A program made the translations under genes and the position numbers. DNA of 64,000 bases from Nicotiana tabacum. Lineage: Eukaryota; Streptophyta; Magnoliopsida; Solanales; Solanaceae. Of the stretch, positions 1 to 12,960 are shown piece by piece; within the stretch, counting starts at the first letter, position 1; the number at the start of each line of letters is the position of its first letter. The notes under the pieces are model-generated. The model searched no databases and had not been told where the DNA came from. It was given only the letters and a program-made list of their open reading frames with translations. The stretch covers positions 108,477,161 through 108,541,160 of the forward strand of contig NC_134087.1 in assembly GCF_000715075.1 (NCBI RefSeq), read 5' to 3'.

Positions 1-496
1 TTGTGCTTATTGAGTTTATCATAAATGTGGATTCATCGTTTCCTACTACTCAGTCTTTATTTACGCTTATTACTTACTGGGTTGAAGTACTCACATTACT
101 CCATGCACCTCGTGTGCAGATTCAGGTATTTCAGAACCCGGTAGCGGGTGTTGATTGCTCGGAGGCAGAGTCATCGGAGTTAGCAAGGTGGCTGCACGAC
201 GTTCGCAACACTGCTTTCCTTCCTCTCATTTTCATTACTGTATTTAGTATATTTTTAGACTCTGGTTGTATTCGGACCTTGGTAGATGCTCATGACTAGT
301 TACACCCCGATGTCGGGCTGTATTTATTTCTTCACTTGTTTTATTTCACTAAATCTATACTTATTAGGGATTTATCACTATAAATGACTTAAACTGACTT
401 ATTAAACTGTTAAAAATTGAATTTGGGAATTGTGTCGACTGGCCTTGTTTTCACGAGAGGCGCCATCACGACCGCGTCCTGTTTGGGGTCGTGACA
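1..496 (+). repeat. 3' part of a gypsy-type LTR (element E)
   Basis: The stretch ends in a block with the phrases CGCCATCACGACC and GGGTCGTGACA, the usual terminus of a class of Solanaceae gypsy LTRs, with CA as the last two bases at 496. The next bases are not a primer-binding site but run into hAT-like sequence, so this is best read as the right-hand LTR end of an element inserted into the hAT transposon, with possible target duplication GTTAA at 497-501. The other end lies outside the window, so this is inference. The 98-codon open frame at 3-299 resembles no protein I know. Confidence 0.55.
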
Positions 497-2086
497 GTTA
501 AAATGGCTCTTAACTGATTTTTTTATTCAAACCGTAGAAGTAAACCTATAGAATATCTTAAAAGATGCAATGAATGTGGCCTAAGAGAAAAAAGGTTCAT
601 AAACCTTGTCCAACTAGATAGAATTACATGTATGAAAGTTTGGTTGTTGCATATGAATATAGAAACCCCATAAACTCAATGTTTAATGCACATGTAAGTG
701 ATGATGATGAGCACCTTACGAATGGGGATTGGGCTAATGTTAAAATGCATGTTGATTTTTTTAGAAAACTTTCATATTGCTACAAATGAATTTTCTAGGC
801 AATATTATCCTACTAGTATTAATTGTTTAGTTTACATTGCAGAACTTGCAAATATGTTTGCTCATTTTTCAAAGGGAGGGGAAATTTGTAAACTTGCTAT
901 TGATTCTATGAGAAAAAAGTTTAAATTTTTTTTCCTTATTTCCCTTATTTATGGTGTTGCTGCTTTGTTAAATCCTTGTACGAAATTAGGAGGTCCTTAA
1001 TTTTGGTATGAAACTACTTATAATGGTTTAGCACTTGAAGATGATGAGTTGCCTCAACTTCCGAAAGCAATAGCCTCAATTAGAACAAATGCTCAAACTA
1101 TTTATAATGCTTATCAAGTTGCATTAAATCATGTTAGACCAAATGTTCCAACTCCTTCTTCTTCTGACTCTCAATCAGCTAAAGAACCACGGGAGTAAGA
1201 GCACTTAGTGCTTGGGCGGGGTTTAGGGGTTCTCAAGGTTCTAGTAGTAATAATTGTTCACAATTAAATGAGCTTAAAGTTTATTTGTTGAAGCAAATTG
1301 AGGAAGTGAATCCGGACGGCTCCTTTAATCTTTTGCAATGGTGGAAGGACAAAGAAAAATATTTTCAGTTCTTTCAAGGATGGCCCGAGACATTTTAACT
1401 ATTCAAGCTTTAACAGTGGCATCGGAGAGCGCTTTCAGTCAAGCAAGACTTCAAATCGGTGATTATAGAGCGTCTATGAGGGAGAGCTTGGAAAAATCAG
1501 TACTTTTTAGAGATTGGATCCGTTCGGAAAGAAGAAATTTTGAACTTGCTGAATCACAATTAGAGGAAGACGAAGCTTACGAAGAAATGCTAGCTGACCC
1601 GATAATGGAAGCAGCGATGACCAAGCTACTTTTCAGCCACCACCAATGGAAATTTCTCCGGACCTTGAAGGATATATGAAGTTTGTAAGAGATACCATGT
1701 AACTTGTACGAACAAAAATTAGTATGTATTATGTAACTTGTATTTTGGCACATCTTGATTAGTTTCAGTTTCTTCTCAATGGTGGTATTAGAACCTTGTT
1801 GTGCTCATTCCATAAGGGGGAGGAAGACAAAGAAAGATATTATCATATTTTTTAATGCTATAATAAAATTACAAGGCATTGCTTTGAATATCTCTTTACA
1901 ATATTTTTGTCTTTAAATTTGAATTAAAAAATTTAGGTCACAATTCTATAATAAATTTATACGGCATTACCTTAGATTTTTTTTAACACCTTTTTCTCTC
2001 TAATTTATACCTTAGCTTTGAATACCTTAGATTTATACGGCCTATTGGCCTATTTAGGGCCCGGACCTGCCCACATGCCACCCCTA
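497..2086 (+). mobile_element. Degenerate hAT-family DNA transposon, right part
   Basis: The segment contains hAT transposase remnants and ends at about 2086 in TGCCACCCCTA, the inverse of the TAGGGGTGGCA terminal repeat common in plant hAT elements. The right flank (GCTGGTAT, 2087-2094) belongs to a D-like LTR, so the hAT appears to have inserted into that LTR. The left end was lost or displaced by the LTR ending at 496. Bases 1680-2060 are AT-rich 3' non-coding sequence with no gene. Confidence 0.7.
625..1679 (+). pseudogene. hAT transposase fragment (RICESLEEPER/zf-BED class)
   Basis: Several frames together give the C-terminal half of a plant hAT transposase. Around 690-1000 is the region before the RNase H-like catalytic end, with phrases such as YYPTSINCLVYIAELANMF and a degenerate DUF4413-like stretch (MRKKFK...IYGVAALLNPCTKLGG). 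At 1338-1679 lies the hAT C-terminal dimerisation domain, recognisable from the SESAFSQARLQIGDYRASM core followed by LEKSVLFRDWIRSERR. Frameshifts and stops separate the pieces and the N-terminal BED zinc finger is missing, so it cannot encode a working transposase. hAT transposases cut and paste DNA in the nucleus and leave 8-bp duplications. The family call is firm; the exact start is not. Confidence 0.8.
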
Positions 2087-2388
2087 GCTGGTATTGAAGA
2101 TGTACCTACGTTCAAGTTATAACTACCTTTTTTTGGTAGCTTTAGATTTATAAATCTGTTTATGTAAATTTCGAACATATGATATATTTATTCCATACTA
2201 GCTTTGTAAATTCTAAGTCTTGGGAACTCATGACTTGCACTACCAATTCTTGGGATTTTGTATAGAAAGCTCATTTATTTGATTTATTGATTCCTGTTAT
2301 CCTATTTAAGTTGTGTTGTCTATCATTTGGCTTACCTAGCGGGTTGGGTTAGGTGTCATCGCGACTAGCTGAATTTTGGGCCGTGACA
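2087..2388 (+). repeat. 3' fragment of a D-like gypsy LTR
   Basis: This stretch matches the end of the D LTR (5379-5406 joined to 60471-60750): both contain GCTGGTATTGAAGATGTACC, then GGTAGCTTTAGATTTATAAA, and both end in a CGTGACA terminus. It provides an uninterrupted reference that shows where Ogre A entered the D LTR. Its 5' part was separated by the hAT insertion and lies outside the window. Confidence 0.8.
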
Positions 2389-2855
2389 CTTATGTTTTAT
2401 TTTCTTGACTTACGTTCACATTGTTCTTAATGCTTAATATCTCTTGGCTCCGTGAATACTTGCTTTGATAAGAGAGTCGAAATGAGATCGTCCTTAGTGA
2501 CTCATGTGTCATGTGTGGTGATATTTGTGTGTAGTTCATGTTATTGCATTCTATTTTAGAACTCACCCGGCATATGAGTTGAAGCAAATTTTAGGAGTTG
2601 CTCGATTTGAAAAATGATTTTAGACTTTCTTGACATTTTTGCGCTTAATGCTTATCACAAATAAAATTATTCCAGTTAGCTTTTTTGAGCTTATATACTT
2701 TTGTTTGGCACTCACACTAAATCCTATACCATTTTATTCTTAATTGATATTGTTTGATCATGTTACCTCTTAAAGAACTTTAATTGTAACAAGAGCGCGA
2801 GAGAGAAGTAAGTAGGGAACTTGGGTGGCTTTTGAGTGGAACCAATGAAACAAGA
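2389..2855. other. Unassigned AT-rich spacer
   Basis: No open frame, terminal repeat or tandem structure stands out in these bases. The final five, CAAGA (2851-2855), are the possible left target duplication of element D; the right copy is outside the window. Confidence 0.4.
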
Positions 2856-5406
2856 TGTAACGACCCGACCGGTCGTTTTGAGCATTAGCATTCCATTCGG
2901 TGGTTTGAGACTTTGAGTAGCTTCATGTTATGTATTATGACTTGCATGTATGGTTGACTTTGGTTTTTCAGTGGTTCAGGATTGATTTGGAAGAATAATT
3001 CTTGTTCTAGAAGCTTTAAGTTGGAAGAGTTGACCAAGGTTTGACTTTTGGGTAAACAGACTCAGAATCGGGTTTAATTATTCAAATAGGTTTATATGAT
3101 GATTTTGAATATGTACACAAAGTTTGGTTAAATTCCAATGAGTTTTGGATAAGTTTGGGTTGTATGGTGATTGTTTTCGATTTCAACGTCAATTTGAGCA
3201 TAAAGGTTACCATATTGAGCAAACGGTCTTTGATTCGTGTTTCAACCAAACCATTATATCCGTATCATAATTTTGGAACCATAGCAAATGGAATCATCAA
3301 ATTTTGGCATCGTATGAGGAATATATGGCCATTGTACTAAGAATTGGGTTGCCAGATTTTTATATTAATTACGAAATTACCACTGAATTCGTATTTTAAA
3401 ATATGTACTACTTCAAATATTGAAACCAACATATCTCTTTCATTATAAGGTCAAATGGAGTGATTCAAGGCCTAACTTAACTGGAATTTCATGAGGAATC
3501 TATTGGAGGCATCAAAAGTGAGTTTCCAGATTGTTCGGCATAAGAAATGAGGCAGAACAGTTGGGCAGAAGCATATAATATCGAGGGTTTGTTCATTTGG
3601 TCATATTTGAGTTGGGGAGCTCGGATTTGGGCAATTTTGGAGGTGATTTTCACCACATGGATTGGGGTAAGTGTTTTATACTCGGTTTTTGTTAAATTTC
3701 ATAAACCCATCTTCGTTTTTGGTATTTGATTGATGACTTTAAAGAGAAATTTGAGGGGTTTTGTCTAAAATTTTATAAAGTGAATTTTTGAGTTTTGAAC
3801 ACCGATTCAGAGTCATATTTGAGTGAAACTAGTATGGTTGGACTCATAATTGAATGAGTTATCAGATTTTCTGAGTTTTGTCAGATTCCGAAGTATGCGC
3901 TTGTATTTGACTTTTTCGTTTACTTTGGGATTTTAATTAATGATTCCACCTTTATCTATTGGGTTTATTTCCATTGTCATTATTTGATGTTCTTGAGTTA
4001 TTTTTGGCTAGTTTCGAGCCATTCGGAGATCGGTACATGCGGAATGGTATTTTTAGAGTATTTTTTGGCTTGCTCGATATTGGATTCGGCTTATTTGAGA
4101 TAAGTAACACTTCTAAACTTGGTGCTAAGGGTATGAATCCCTAAACATACGTGTTATGATTTTGGTGTTAAAGTGAGCCACAAGCTAGGTGATAGGCGTG
4201 TGGGCGTGTACCGTGTGAATTATGACTTGGTGGATTCTATGGTACTGTGTAGTTACCAAATCTTGTTTCTATACATGAAATTTCCATGTGCTAGAGTAAT
4301 TGAGTTGTGATCCATGTTAGAAATTATGTTTAGGCTATATGCTTATTCTGTTGGGACCCACTGAGGTCATTTCTGTTGTTGAGTTATTTACTTAAATTGC
4401 AATTTCATACTCAATCATATTCATTCATTTTCATATCATATCTCAGCCTCTGTTATCATTTATTGTTACATCATGTATCCTTGTTTGAGCTGTTGGTATG
4501 AAATTTGTGGGCCTAAGAGACTGTAGAGATTGATGACTGAGTTGAGGCCGAGGGCCTGATTGTGAGTGATATTTATGGGATCGGGTTGTACGACGCAGCA
4601 AGCTTTATTGATTCATGATGGGATCGGCCTGCACGTTGCAGCAGGTTTTATTGATTCATGATGGGGTCGAGCTTCACGCTGTAGCAGGACATGTTGGCTT
4701 ATATTAGCGCTTGGTCAGGATCCGCCCCTCCGGAGTCTGACATATAAGCAGTAAGCGCATGTACCGAGTGCCGAGTGGTTTAGTGTATCGAGTGATTAAG
4801 TGTACTGAGTTATTGAGTGTGAAATAGTGAGATTAAGTATTTTGAAAGTGTGAGAACATGAGCTCATCACTATGATGAGTTACATTTGAAATACATACTT
4901 GGCATGTAGGCATAGAGATGCATTTCCTCATGCTACCTGGTTTTATGGCATTAATGACTTCACATGCACATGGACATGTAGGCATAAAGATGTACTTTCC
5001 TCATGCTATTTGAGAATGAAATATCTTATCTGTTGTTGAAAGTTTTTGGGAAAAATCTAAGTTTTTAGATTTACTCATATTTTGGTGAATTCGGTGAAAG
5101 ATTTTGGTTTTACTATTATACCTGAAAAGCATGACTATTTTTCGCAACTGTGAACGAGTTAAGTATCATATCTTTAAGTTATTGCTTGTATTACTTTTAT
5201 CATATTATTACGAGTTGTTCTTGGATATTGGTGTTGAAATCTTATAGTTGTCCAAGCTCGTCACTGCTTTCAACCTAAGATTAGGTTTGTTGCCTATTGA
5301 GTACATGGGGTTGAATGTACCCATACTATACTTCTGCACCTTGCATATAGATTTTGGAGCTGATGATGGTGTGTATGGCGGAAGCTGGTATTGAAGATGT
5401 ACCTAC
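2856..5406 (+). repeat. Element D 5' LTR, part 1 (interrupted by Ogre A)
   Basis: The LTR opens with TGTAACGACCCGACCGGTCG, a typical start of a widespread Solanaceae gypsy LTR. It runs to CCTAC at 5402-5406, where Ogre A begins, and resumes at 60471. Without the nest the LTR would be about 2.83 kb. A pair of similar units at about 4565-4690 (GGGATCGG..., ...GCAGCAGG...TTTATTGATTCATGATGGG) and a repeated CATGTAGGCATA phrase (4910, 4976) are small internal repeats. It contains no gene. Confidence 0.85.
5402..5406. other. Target-site duplication of A, left (CCTAC)
   Basis: The five bases before the first TG of A are paired with CCTAT at 60466-60470, one mismatch. The uninterrupted D-like LTR at 2087-2388 reads ACCTACGTTC at the equivalent place, confirming a single insertion point. 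Confidence 0.85.
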
Positions 5407-8400
5407 TGTCACACCTCCTTTTTGCGCGCTCGCCCCGAAGGGTAAGATGCGCGAGGGAGTTTTTCCCATTTTAAGTGACAATATTCGAAATGGGATTATT
5501 TATTTAATTCAGAGTCGCCACTTGGGAAAGGTTTGGCTTTTGGTGTCCCAAGTCACCGGTTTATCTTGAATCCCAAATCGAGGAAAATGTTCGACTTTCC
5601 AAATGAAGTCTGCGAACTAGAAATTCTAAGTAAGGAATTCTGTTGACCCGAGGGAAGGTGTTAGGCACCCTCGAATCCCGTGGTTCTAGCACGGTCGCTT
5701 AAATTGTTATAATGGCTAGATATCTGATTTAATACATGTTATTACTTATGTGCTTTCATTAAGTTTAAACTGCTTTTATTATTTATCATTTTTATAGAAT
5801 TACAACGTCGTGAAAATGCATCTCAAACCACGTCACAGTCAATGCACCCATGGTTGTTAATACATTCCGACTCCGTTGAGATTTGAATTTGGGTAACATA
5901 AATGCGCACCCAAGTTTAAGAATGTAATTTAATTAAGTCGCGCCTAAAGAGTCTAACGCATTTATTGTCTTTGGGGAAGGCAGTGAAATTCACTAAACAG
6001 TCCATCCCAAATTCTAAGTATTTTATTGTGACCAGTTATTGAGGGCCCCACAATTTGCATTGTTTTATTTGGTGAGGCTCGTCTCATTTTATGAAAGGAT
6101 AAACCTACAATGACTACATTTTCCTATTATGTCTCTATAAAATGAAAGAGAAAAGGTCTTAATTTATTTACATGCTTGAGTTGTTATAGTTGGGTTTCGA
6201 ATATGATTCATAAATTCTGAAAATGATACAAGCAGTGCAGTCCGTTGCCAATGCGGGCCCAGGCCTAACGTGTATGACATAAAACTAGACCTGGGTCGTC
6301 TTATTCACATGTTACTACCTAGTTACATTATACTAGGCATGTTCTCAGTTTGTCAAATTAAAAAAAAAACTTAGCAATCTAATTTTAATCATAAACCATT
6401 TACATGCTGAAATTAACCAATATTATTTAACTAAACAATATTCCTACAAGTTTGAAATGGCCTATTCGTTTGATTTTTAACTAGACGGAGTTGCCACACC
6501 ATTCATTTATTTTTAGGCAATATATATATAGATAGTTCATCCGTTAAGCTATCGTCAGATGTTCAACTATATATATAAAATAGCTACATGATTCTGATTT
6601 TTGTAAGCTAAATAATTTATATATACAAATAAAATTCAGAATATAATTAAATATATTTAGAACTTCAACTCTTCATTTTTTCGTATTCATGCTTCCTGTT
6701 TCAGTTTACAATAATCAGCGTGTCAGTTGTGTACCTGATATTGGAAGCAAAAGAAAAGGGAGATCAGCAGAAATTCAGTAGCATACAACAACAGCAACCC
6801 CAGCAACCAGTAACAACCAGCAACGAGAAACTTAGTGACAGATTTTAAAATCAAGACAAAAATCCAGACACAACAACAACAATCAACGGACAGAAGCAAA
6901 GGGAATCTTTTCAGATTTTGAAAGACTAGCTAGTGTTTAACCCTTAATTTCTGAATCCGTATATCAGAATATTTGGATTGTATATCAGGTGTATACTCTT
7001 CTTCTTTTGAATTTCCAGAATGTTTTTCTTTTTATTTTCTAAAGTCTTAGTATTTTTTTTCGGAATTTCCTCTCTCTTAAAATTTTCTTCTGTATTCTCC
7101 TCCCTTTTTCCTCTCTCCCTAAAATCTGATTCAGTTCTTTTATTTATATCCCATTCCAAAACCCTTTAATCAATTAATAAATCAACCACTTTCTCCTACC
7201 AAACCCATTATCTTCCCACTCATCCCCCACTACATTAAACAAATATATCAAACCCACCCCATTACATCTTGTCCCCCATGCCTAACATAAACAAATACAA
7301 TATTCTCCTCCACTACATTATGTCTTGTCCCCCATTTATATTAAACAATTATATCACCCACACCCCATTACATTTTGTCCCTCATGCTTAACATAAAGAA
7401 TTACAAAATGTTCAATTACCAAACTACCCCTCTGACCTTATTGCAATTACCATTTTACCCCTGAACGTACTGCGATTTTACCAAACTACCCCATCAGCTA
7501 TAACTAATCAATTAATCAAACTTAACCAAAATATAGCCAATATGACTAATTTCTAGACAAATTCAACAACAACTCATATGAACACAGATGAACAACATCA
7601 AATTAATGTGAATAAATCAACCATATTGGGAACCAATCCTGGTTAACTTAGACCAACAATGGATGAGCAAGGAAACAACAATATTAACAACACAACACAT
7701 GATTCAAACTAAATCAACAAATCAAAAATATAAACATAAACTCACGTTAAATCAACTGGATTAAAATGAACTTCAAACCAAGATGAACATGAATTAAATC
7801 CATTTTAAACAACAAACATGACGGATTCAAACGATTAAACCAATATATTTCCCTATTACAACTAAATTCTTTTAGACAAATAACAAGATCGACGAAGAAA
7901 CAATTATGAACTTAAACTTGAACTTAACAATATTAACAATTTCTGAAAAATACATAAAACACATGAAACAAATTGAAGAAATAATTAATTAAACTTCAAT
8001 TTGTATCTAACCAACATTAAACTAACAACTTTTACCTAAACAATAAATAAGAACAATGAAACAAACATGAAACAAACTGAAAAATTCACAAAATAATGAA
8101 TAAAACAAACATTTACCGATTTTAGATTTGAGAATATCAAAAACAAAATACGGACAGAAATGGAACTCAAAATCCAACTAACCAGGAATGACCAACGACG
8201 AACGGAAATGGAAAACTCGGACAGAAAACTCAACGTACCGGACCTCGACTCAACGAAAAACCCTCGAACTTTGACGAAACGAAGAAGATGAAGCAACAGC
8301 AGAAGCGGCGGGGAGCAGTTGGAGAAAGAAGCAGAAGCAGCTGCCGCGGCGAGGAAGCAGCAGCGGTTGCGAGCAGCAGGTGAAGGAGCAGAAATAGCAG

Positions 8401-8866
8401 CAGCAGTCGCGTGGTTGCAGCAGCAGCATGGCGAAGCAGTGGCGACGATGGTCGTTTGGACGCGACGACGATGGTGTAACTGCTGGGAGTCATTGTTGCT
8501 CGTCATGGCTGCTCGTTCATGGCTGCTTGGGGCTGTTTGTGGTCGTCCATGACTGGACGTGGTGGAGAAGACGACGAAGAAACAAGGGGGGGCAGCCATG
8601 GATGTCGAAGCTTGAAAGTGGTCGTTTGGTTTTAATGGCGGACAGGGGGTCGACTTGGGTGGTCCGACGAGGGGCTGTGCGTGTGTGCGAAAGTGAGGCA
8701 GAGGGGGAAAGGGTAGCTGCCATGGTTGCTTGCTTGAAGCTTGAGGAAGAAGAAGGAAAGAGAGGAGGGGGGCAGATGGGTAGTGTAGGTTTTTTTTTAG
8801 GGTTTTTTTGTTTTGTTTTGTTTTTTGAAATGCAAGATAGGGGGTGTTGGGTCTTTGGGGTTATGG

Positions 8867-8980
8867 ACCGGGTCGACCCGGTTTGAAATGGACCGGGTCG
8901 TGGGGAAGGTTGGGCAATTTTTGGGCTTGTGGTTTGAAATTGAAGAAGAGGCCCAATTCCGATTTTCTTTATATTTTCGC
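8867..8980 (-). promoter_or_regulatory. Candidate core promoter and palindrome, A 3' LTR
   Basis: The copy matches 59929-60041: CTTTATA on the plus strand at 8967-8973 and the same 16-bp palindrome at 8867-8882. B's insertion at 9040 separates this TATA from the A U3 terminus. Confidence 0.4.
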
Positions 8981-9034
8981 TCTCTTTTCTTCTTTTATTT
9001 TTTCTAAAATTAAATTATAAAAAATACTTAAATT

Positions 9035-9039
9035 ATTAT
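9035..9039. other. Target-site duplication of B, left (ATTAT)
   Basis: ATTAT precedes the first TG of B and equals 46700-46704. The intact A LTR has a single copy at the equivalent place near 60097. Confidence 0.9.
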
Positions 9040-12000
9040 TGTCACACCTCCTTTTTACATACCCGCGAGGGTACAAGGGAGTTTTTTCCAATTAAAGGAC
9101 AATCGAAACGGGATTCGTTTATTTATTTCAGAGTCGTCACTTGGGAGATTTAGGGTGTCCCAAGTCACCAATTTTAATCCCGAATCGAGGAAAAGAATGA
9201 CTCCATATTACAGTCTGCGCACCAGAAATCCGGATAAGGAATTCTGTTAACCCGGGAGAAGGTGTTAGGCATTCCCGAGTTCCGTGGTTCTAGCACGGTC
9301 GCTCAACTGTTATATTCGGCTTGATTATCTGATTTTATACAAATATAAACTTATGTGCAAAATTTTATCTTTTTACCGCTTTCTTACTTATTGTTATTAT
9401 TTTACGAGAATTGCAACGTCGTGGAAACATATCTCGAACCACGTTACATCAATGCACCCGTAGTTGTTTGGCATATCTCGACTCGGTTGAGATTTGGATT
9501 TGGGTCACATAAATGTGCACCCGAGTTAAGGAAAATAAATTATTAAAGGCGCGCCTAAAGCAACTAGCGTCTTGTTATTTTGGGGAAGGCCGTAAAATTC
9601 GCTAAACGGCATGTCCTCGAATTCTAAGTATTTTAATATATACATTTAGAGGGCCCCGCAGCTTGTGCATTTTTTGTTTGTCGATGCTCGTCTCATTCAT
9701 TATTTAAAAGAATTTGCAATGTCATGGAAATACATCTCAGATCACGTCACAATCAATATACCCGTGATTAGAGACACATTTCGATTTCGTTGAGATTTGG
9801 ATTTGGATTTGGGTCACATAAATGTGCACCCGAGTTTAAGGAGATAACATTATTAAATACGCGCCTAAAGCGACTAGCGCAGGGTTATTTTGAGAAAAGG
9901 CCGTGAAGTTCGCTAAGCGGCCGATCCCGAGTTCTAAGTAATTAACACATACATTTGTGAGGGCCCCGCAATCTATATATTTTACTAGGCGAGGCTCATC
10001 TCATTTATTTTAAATGGACAAATCCTAAAGCGACTACATCTTTTCTATTAAAATTAGTCTCTAAAATAAATAAAGAAAATCCTAATTAATTACGAGCTTT
10101 TTTTTATTTAAGAAAGCATGGCATACTAATTGCTATATTAATACAAATATTGATGAACAAGAATTTTACTAAAAAAAATCGAAATTATAAATAAAATAAA
10201 AATTTGACAACTAATATTCAAAAGAATCAAATATAGTTAGATTGAAGCTCGTATTGTTATATATAAAAAAAACTATTGGAATTAATTATTCACAACCATT
10301 TGAAACTGGATTTAACCATAATTACTAAAGCTTAATAGAAAGTTTATTAGACTTAAACGTTCTTCTAATTTTGTTTGAACTCAAATCATGCCTTAATACC
10401 TAATTCACGAAATTTAGTTCAAATTCATGCCTTAGCTAAATTTAAGTACTTGTTCACAATTAACCTACTGTTGATAATCTTAGAACCTTCATAGCTAGTG
10501 AATTAACCCGTTTTGCCAAGCCGATTCATTAAAGACTAACTTATGTTATTTTCTCTTATTCCAATTATTATTCAATAATACATAAAATAGCCTAAATACA
10601 ATCAATAAAAGGAACAGAGAAAAAGCGAAATTAAAACTTCAAAATTCGATTCTTCATATGTATTCATGCTTCCACATTTTTAGCTTGCAATAACTAGTAT
10701 TACATTCGTGTACCTGGTATTGGAAAACAAGAGAAGATGAAGCTGAGAAGCAGCAACAGTAGTAACAATGTAGCACAACAACGACAGTCCAGCAACACAG
10801 GAATAGACCAGTAACAGTAGGAATAGTAGAAAACCCAGGAGACTATAAACGACTCCAAGTATAGAGAAGAAGTAAAAGGCAGGAAGGTTCTGACTATTTC
10901 AGATCTTAAGCGAGGCAATGAAACAGTAACTATTCTTTTTCAACTTCAAAACTCTCCAAAATGAATTCTGCCCCTGTATATTCAGTGTATCCAGAATGTA
11001 TATCGGGTGTATACTTCTCACTCCGCCCCCTCTTTTTTTCTTCTCTCTATCTAGTTTTTCCTCTTTTTTTTCCACCCCTTCTTCCTAAATTTTCTCTTCT
11101 ATTTATAGCAAAATTTTCGAAATTTTCAGATTTGTTTTTTTATTATTTTATTATTTTTTTAATTAAAAGAAATCCCACTTACAAATTGCTTTTATTTTTT
11201 TAGAAAAAGAAATCCCACCTTTATTTACTTTTATTTTTAAAATTCCAACTTTAATTACTTTATCTTATTTAAAATCCCACTTTTTATTTTTTTAAAAGAG
11301 AATCTCACTTTATTTAACTTTTCTTTAAAAAACAAACCACTATCTTTTCTTTTTCTTTTAAAAATGCTACTTTCAATTACTTTAAATTTTTTAAATTTTC
11401 AGATACCTTTATATTTATTTTTTAATTCCAACCTTATTTTACTTTTAAATTTTTTTAAAACTTTTTACTTTTTTTAAATTTTCTACATTCTTTTACTTTT
11501 TTTATTTTTTATTTTTTATTTTTTTTAAATCATTTCCGAAATTACTATATATATATATTTTTTAAAATAAAAATAATAAATAAAATAAAATATTTTCGGA
11601 TTTTTTTTTATATATAAAAAAAATAAAAAATAAAACTATTAATAGTGATAATTCACTTTTTATTTTTTATTTTTTTGGTTTTGTTTTGTGTTGGACAAAA
11701 ATGAAGAAGGGGTGTTGGGTTAATGGAGCGGACCGGATCGACCCGGTTTGAAACGGACCGGGTCATGGGGAAAGTTGGGCAATTATTTGGGCCTGTGGTT
11801 TGAAATTGAAGAAGTGGCTCAATCCGATTTTTCTTTATATTTTTGTTCTCTTTTCTTCTTTTATTTTTCTAAAACTAAATTATAAAAGTACTTAAATTAT
11901 TATTAAGAACTAAATTAAGTTATAAAAGCGCAAATTAACTTCCAATAACAATTAACGCACAATTAAGTAATAATTAAGCATAAAATTGTTCATTTGGACA

Positions 12001-12186
12001 TTAAATGCTAAAAATGCAAAAGATGCCTATTTTTGTATTTTTTATTAATTTAACAAATAAACATGCATAGACAAACATACAAATAGTTACACAAAATATC
12101 ACAAAAATTGCACACCAAGAAAAATTATTTTATTTTTGAATTTTTTGGGAGTAATTCTCATATAGGGCAAAAATCACGTGCTTACA
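9040..12186 (-). repeat. Ogre B 3' LTR
   Basis: This 3147-bp LTR is collinear with 27118-30140 plus 46579-46699, with few differences. It contains a repeated internal block (about 9420-9640 and 9715-9930, both with GGGTCACATAAATGTGCACC and GAGGGCCCCGCA), a long A/T-rich zone (11030-11690), a palindrome-like site at 11732 and a TATA candidate. No protein-coding gene is visible. Confidence 0.92.
11732..11845 (-). promoter_or_regulatory. Candidate core promoter and palindrome, B 3' LTR
   Basis: CTTTATA on the plus strand at 11833-11839 gives TATAAAG on the element strand, and ACCGGATCGACCCGGT (11732-11747) is the LTR palindrome with one mismatched pair. Confidence 0.4.
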
Positions 12187-12203
12187 GCTGCCCCTCTTTG
12201 CCC
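12187..12203 (-). other. Polypurine tract of Ogre B
   Basis: GGGCAAAGAGGGGCAGC on the minus strand abuts the 3' LTR start TGTAAGCACG. Confidence 0.8.
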
Positions 12204-12303
12204 GAAGACACGAATAGTTTTCGTGCAAAGATAAAGCGAGCGATTTTTGCCCATCCGAGTACTCCGTGTGAAGCATTTTTTTTTTATTTTGAAAAAGATT
12301 TGA

Positions 12304-12371
12304 CCGAAGCTTTGCTTCAAAGGTTTCCTACATATCCTGGGCTAAACAGGAATCAGGTCAATGTAGTTCGG
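12304..12371. other. Hairpin motif 1, B site 1 (near PPT)
   Basis: Nested arms: CCGAA (12304) with TTCGG, CTACAT with ATGTAG, and inner TCCTG with CAGGA around GGCTAAA. Confidence 0.7.
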
Positions 12372-12960
12372 GAAGTTTTGGTAGCTGGGACTACCGTGGG
12401 ACTGCAATGTTACTGTTGTTGCATGCTATTACCACTGCTTACCGATCTCTTTGTTACACCGTGCTTAAAAGAAAATAAGAAGCTAGGCTAGACTGCAACT
12501 TGTTCTTGTTGCCTTCCTTTCTTGTCGGCTTGTGTTTCCTCCAGTGCTTTTCTTCCGTGAATTTGGGGATGACACTGGCCCTTTGCTTTTCTGAATACCA
12601 GTTTTCATCATTTTGTTCGGTCCGCTGGGGACATGACTTCCTTCATTAAGCTTTTTGGCTATTCCTCTGGGGATACGGCTCTCTTCATCAGATCTGTTAT
12701 GCTGGGCATAATTTAATGTTCACAGGCCGCTTCTTTCAAGACGCGTCTTTTCTTACTTTTGACTCATGCGCTTGAACTTGTGTTGGGACCTCTTGTTGCA
12801 ACTTTCTACTTTCCGGTGCTGGGGAGTTTTATTGTTTCCTGTTGGGGATTCCTGTTGTAACCTTCTACCTTCCGGTGGGTTACTGATTTTAAGATTTGCA
12901 GTATAAGACTCAAAAGTATTCCTCTTGTTATACAGGTGGGTGCCTGAATGCAAAAAAATG

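Larger units (their letters stand above)
5407..9039 (-). repeat. Ogre A 3' LTR, part 1
   Basis: This part aligns collinearly with 56475-60100, the other A LTR, with scattered substitutions and small indels. B interrupts it after ATTAT (9035-9039) and it resumes at 46705. It holds a CAG-rich stretch (8285-8430), a 187-codon low-complexity frame on the element's sense strand (8599-8036), a palindrome at 8867-8882 and a candidate TATA box. No further gene is visible. Confidence 0.9.

Noticed and set aside
8319..8886. Plus-strand ORFs in the LTR (MEKEAEAAAAARKQQR..., MAKQWRRWSFGRDDD...)
   Set aside because: They are antisense to the element and arise from CAG/GCG-rich repeats.
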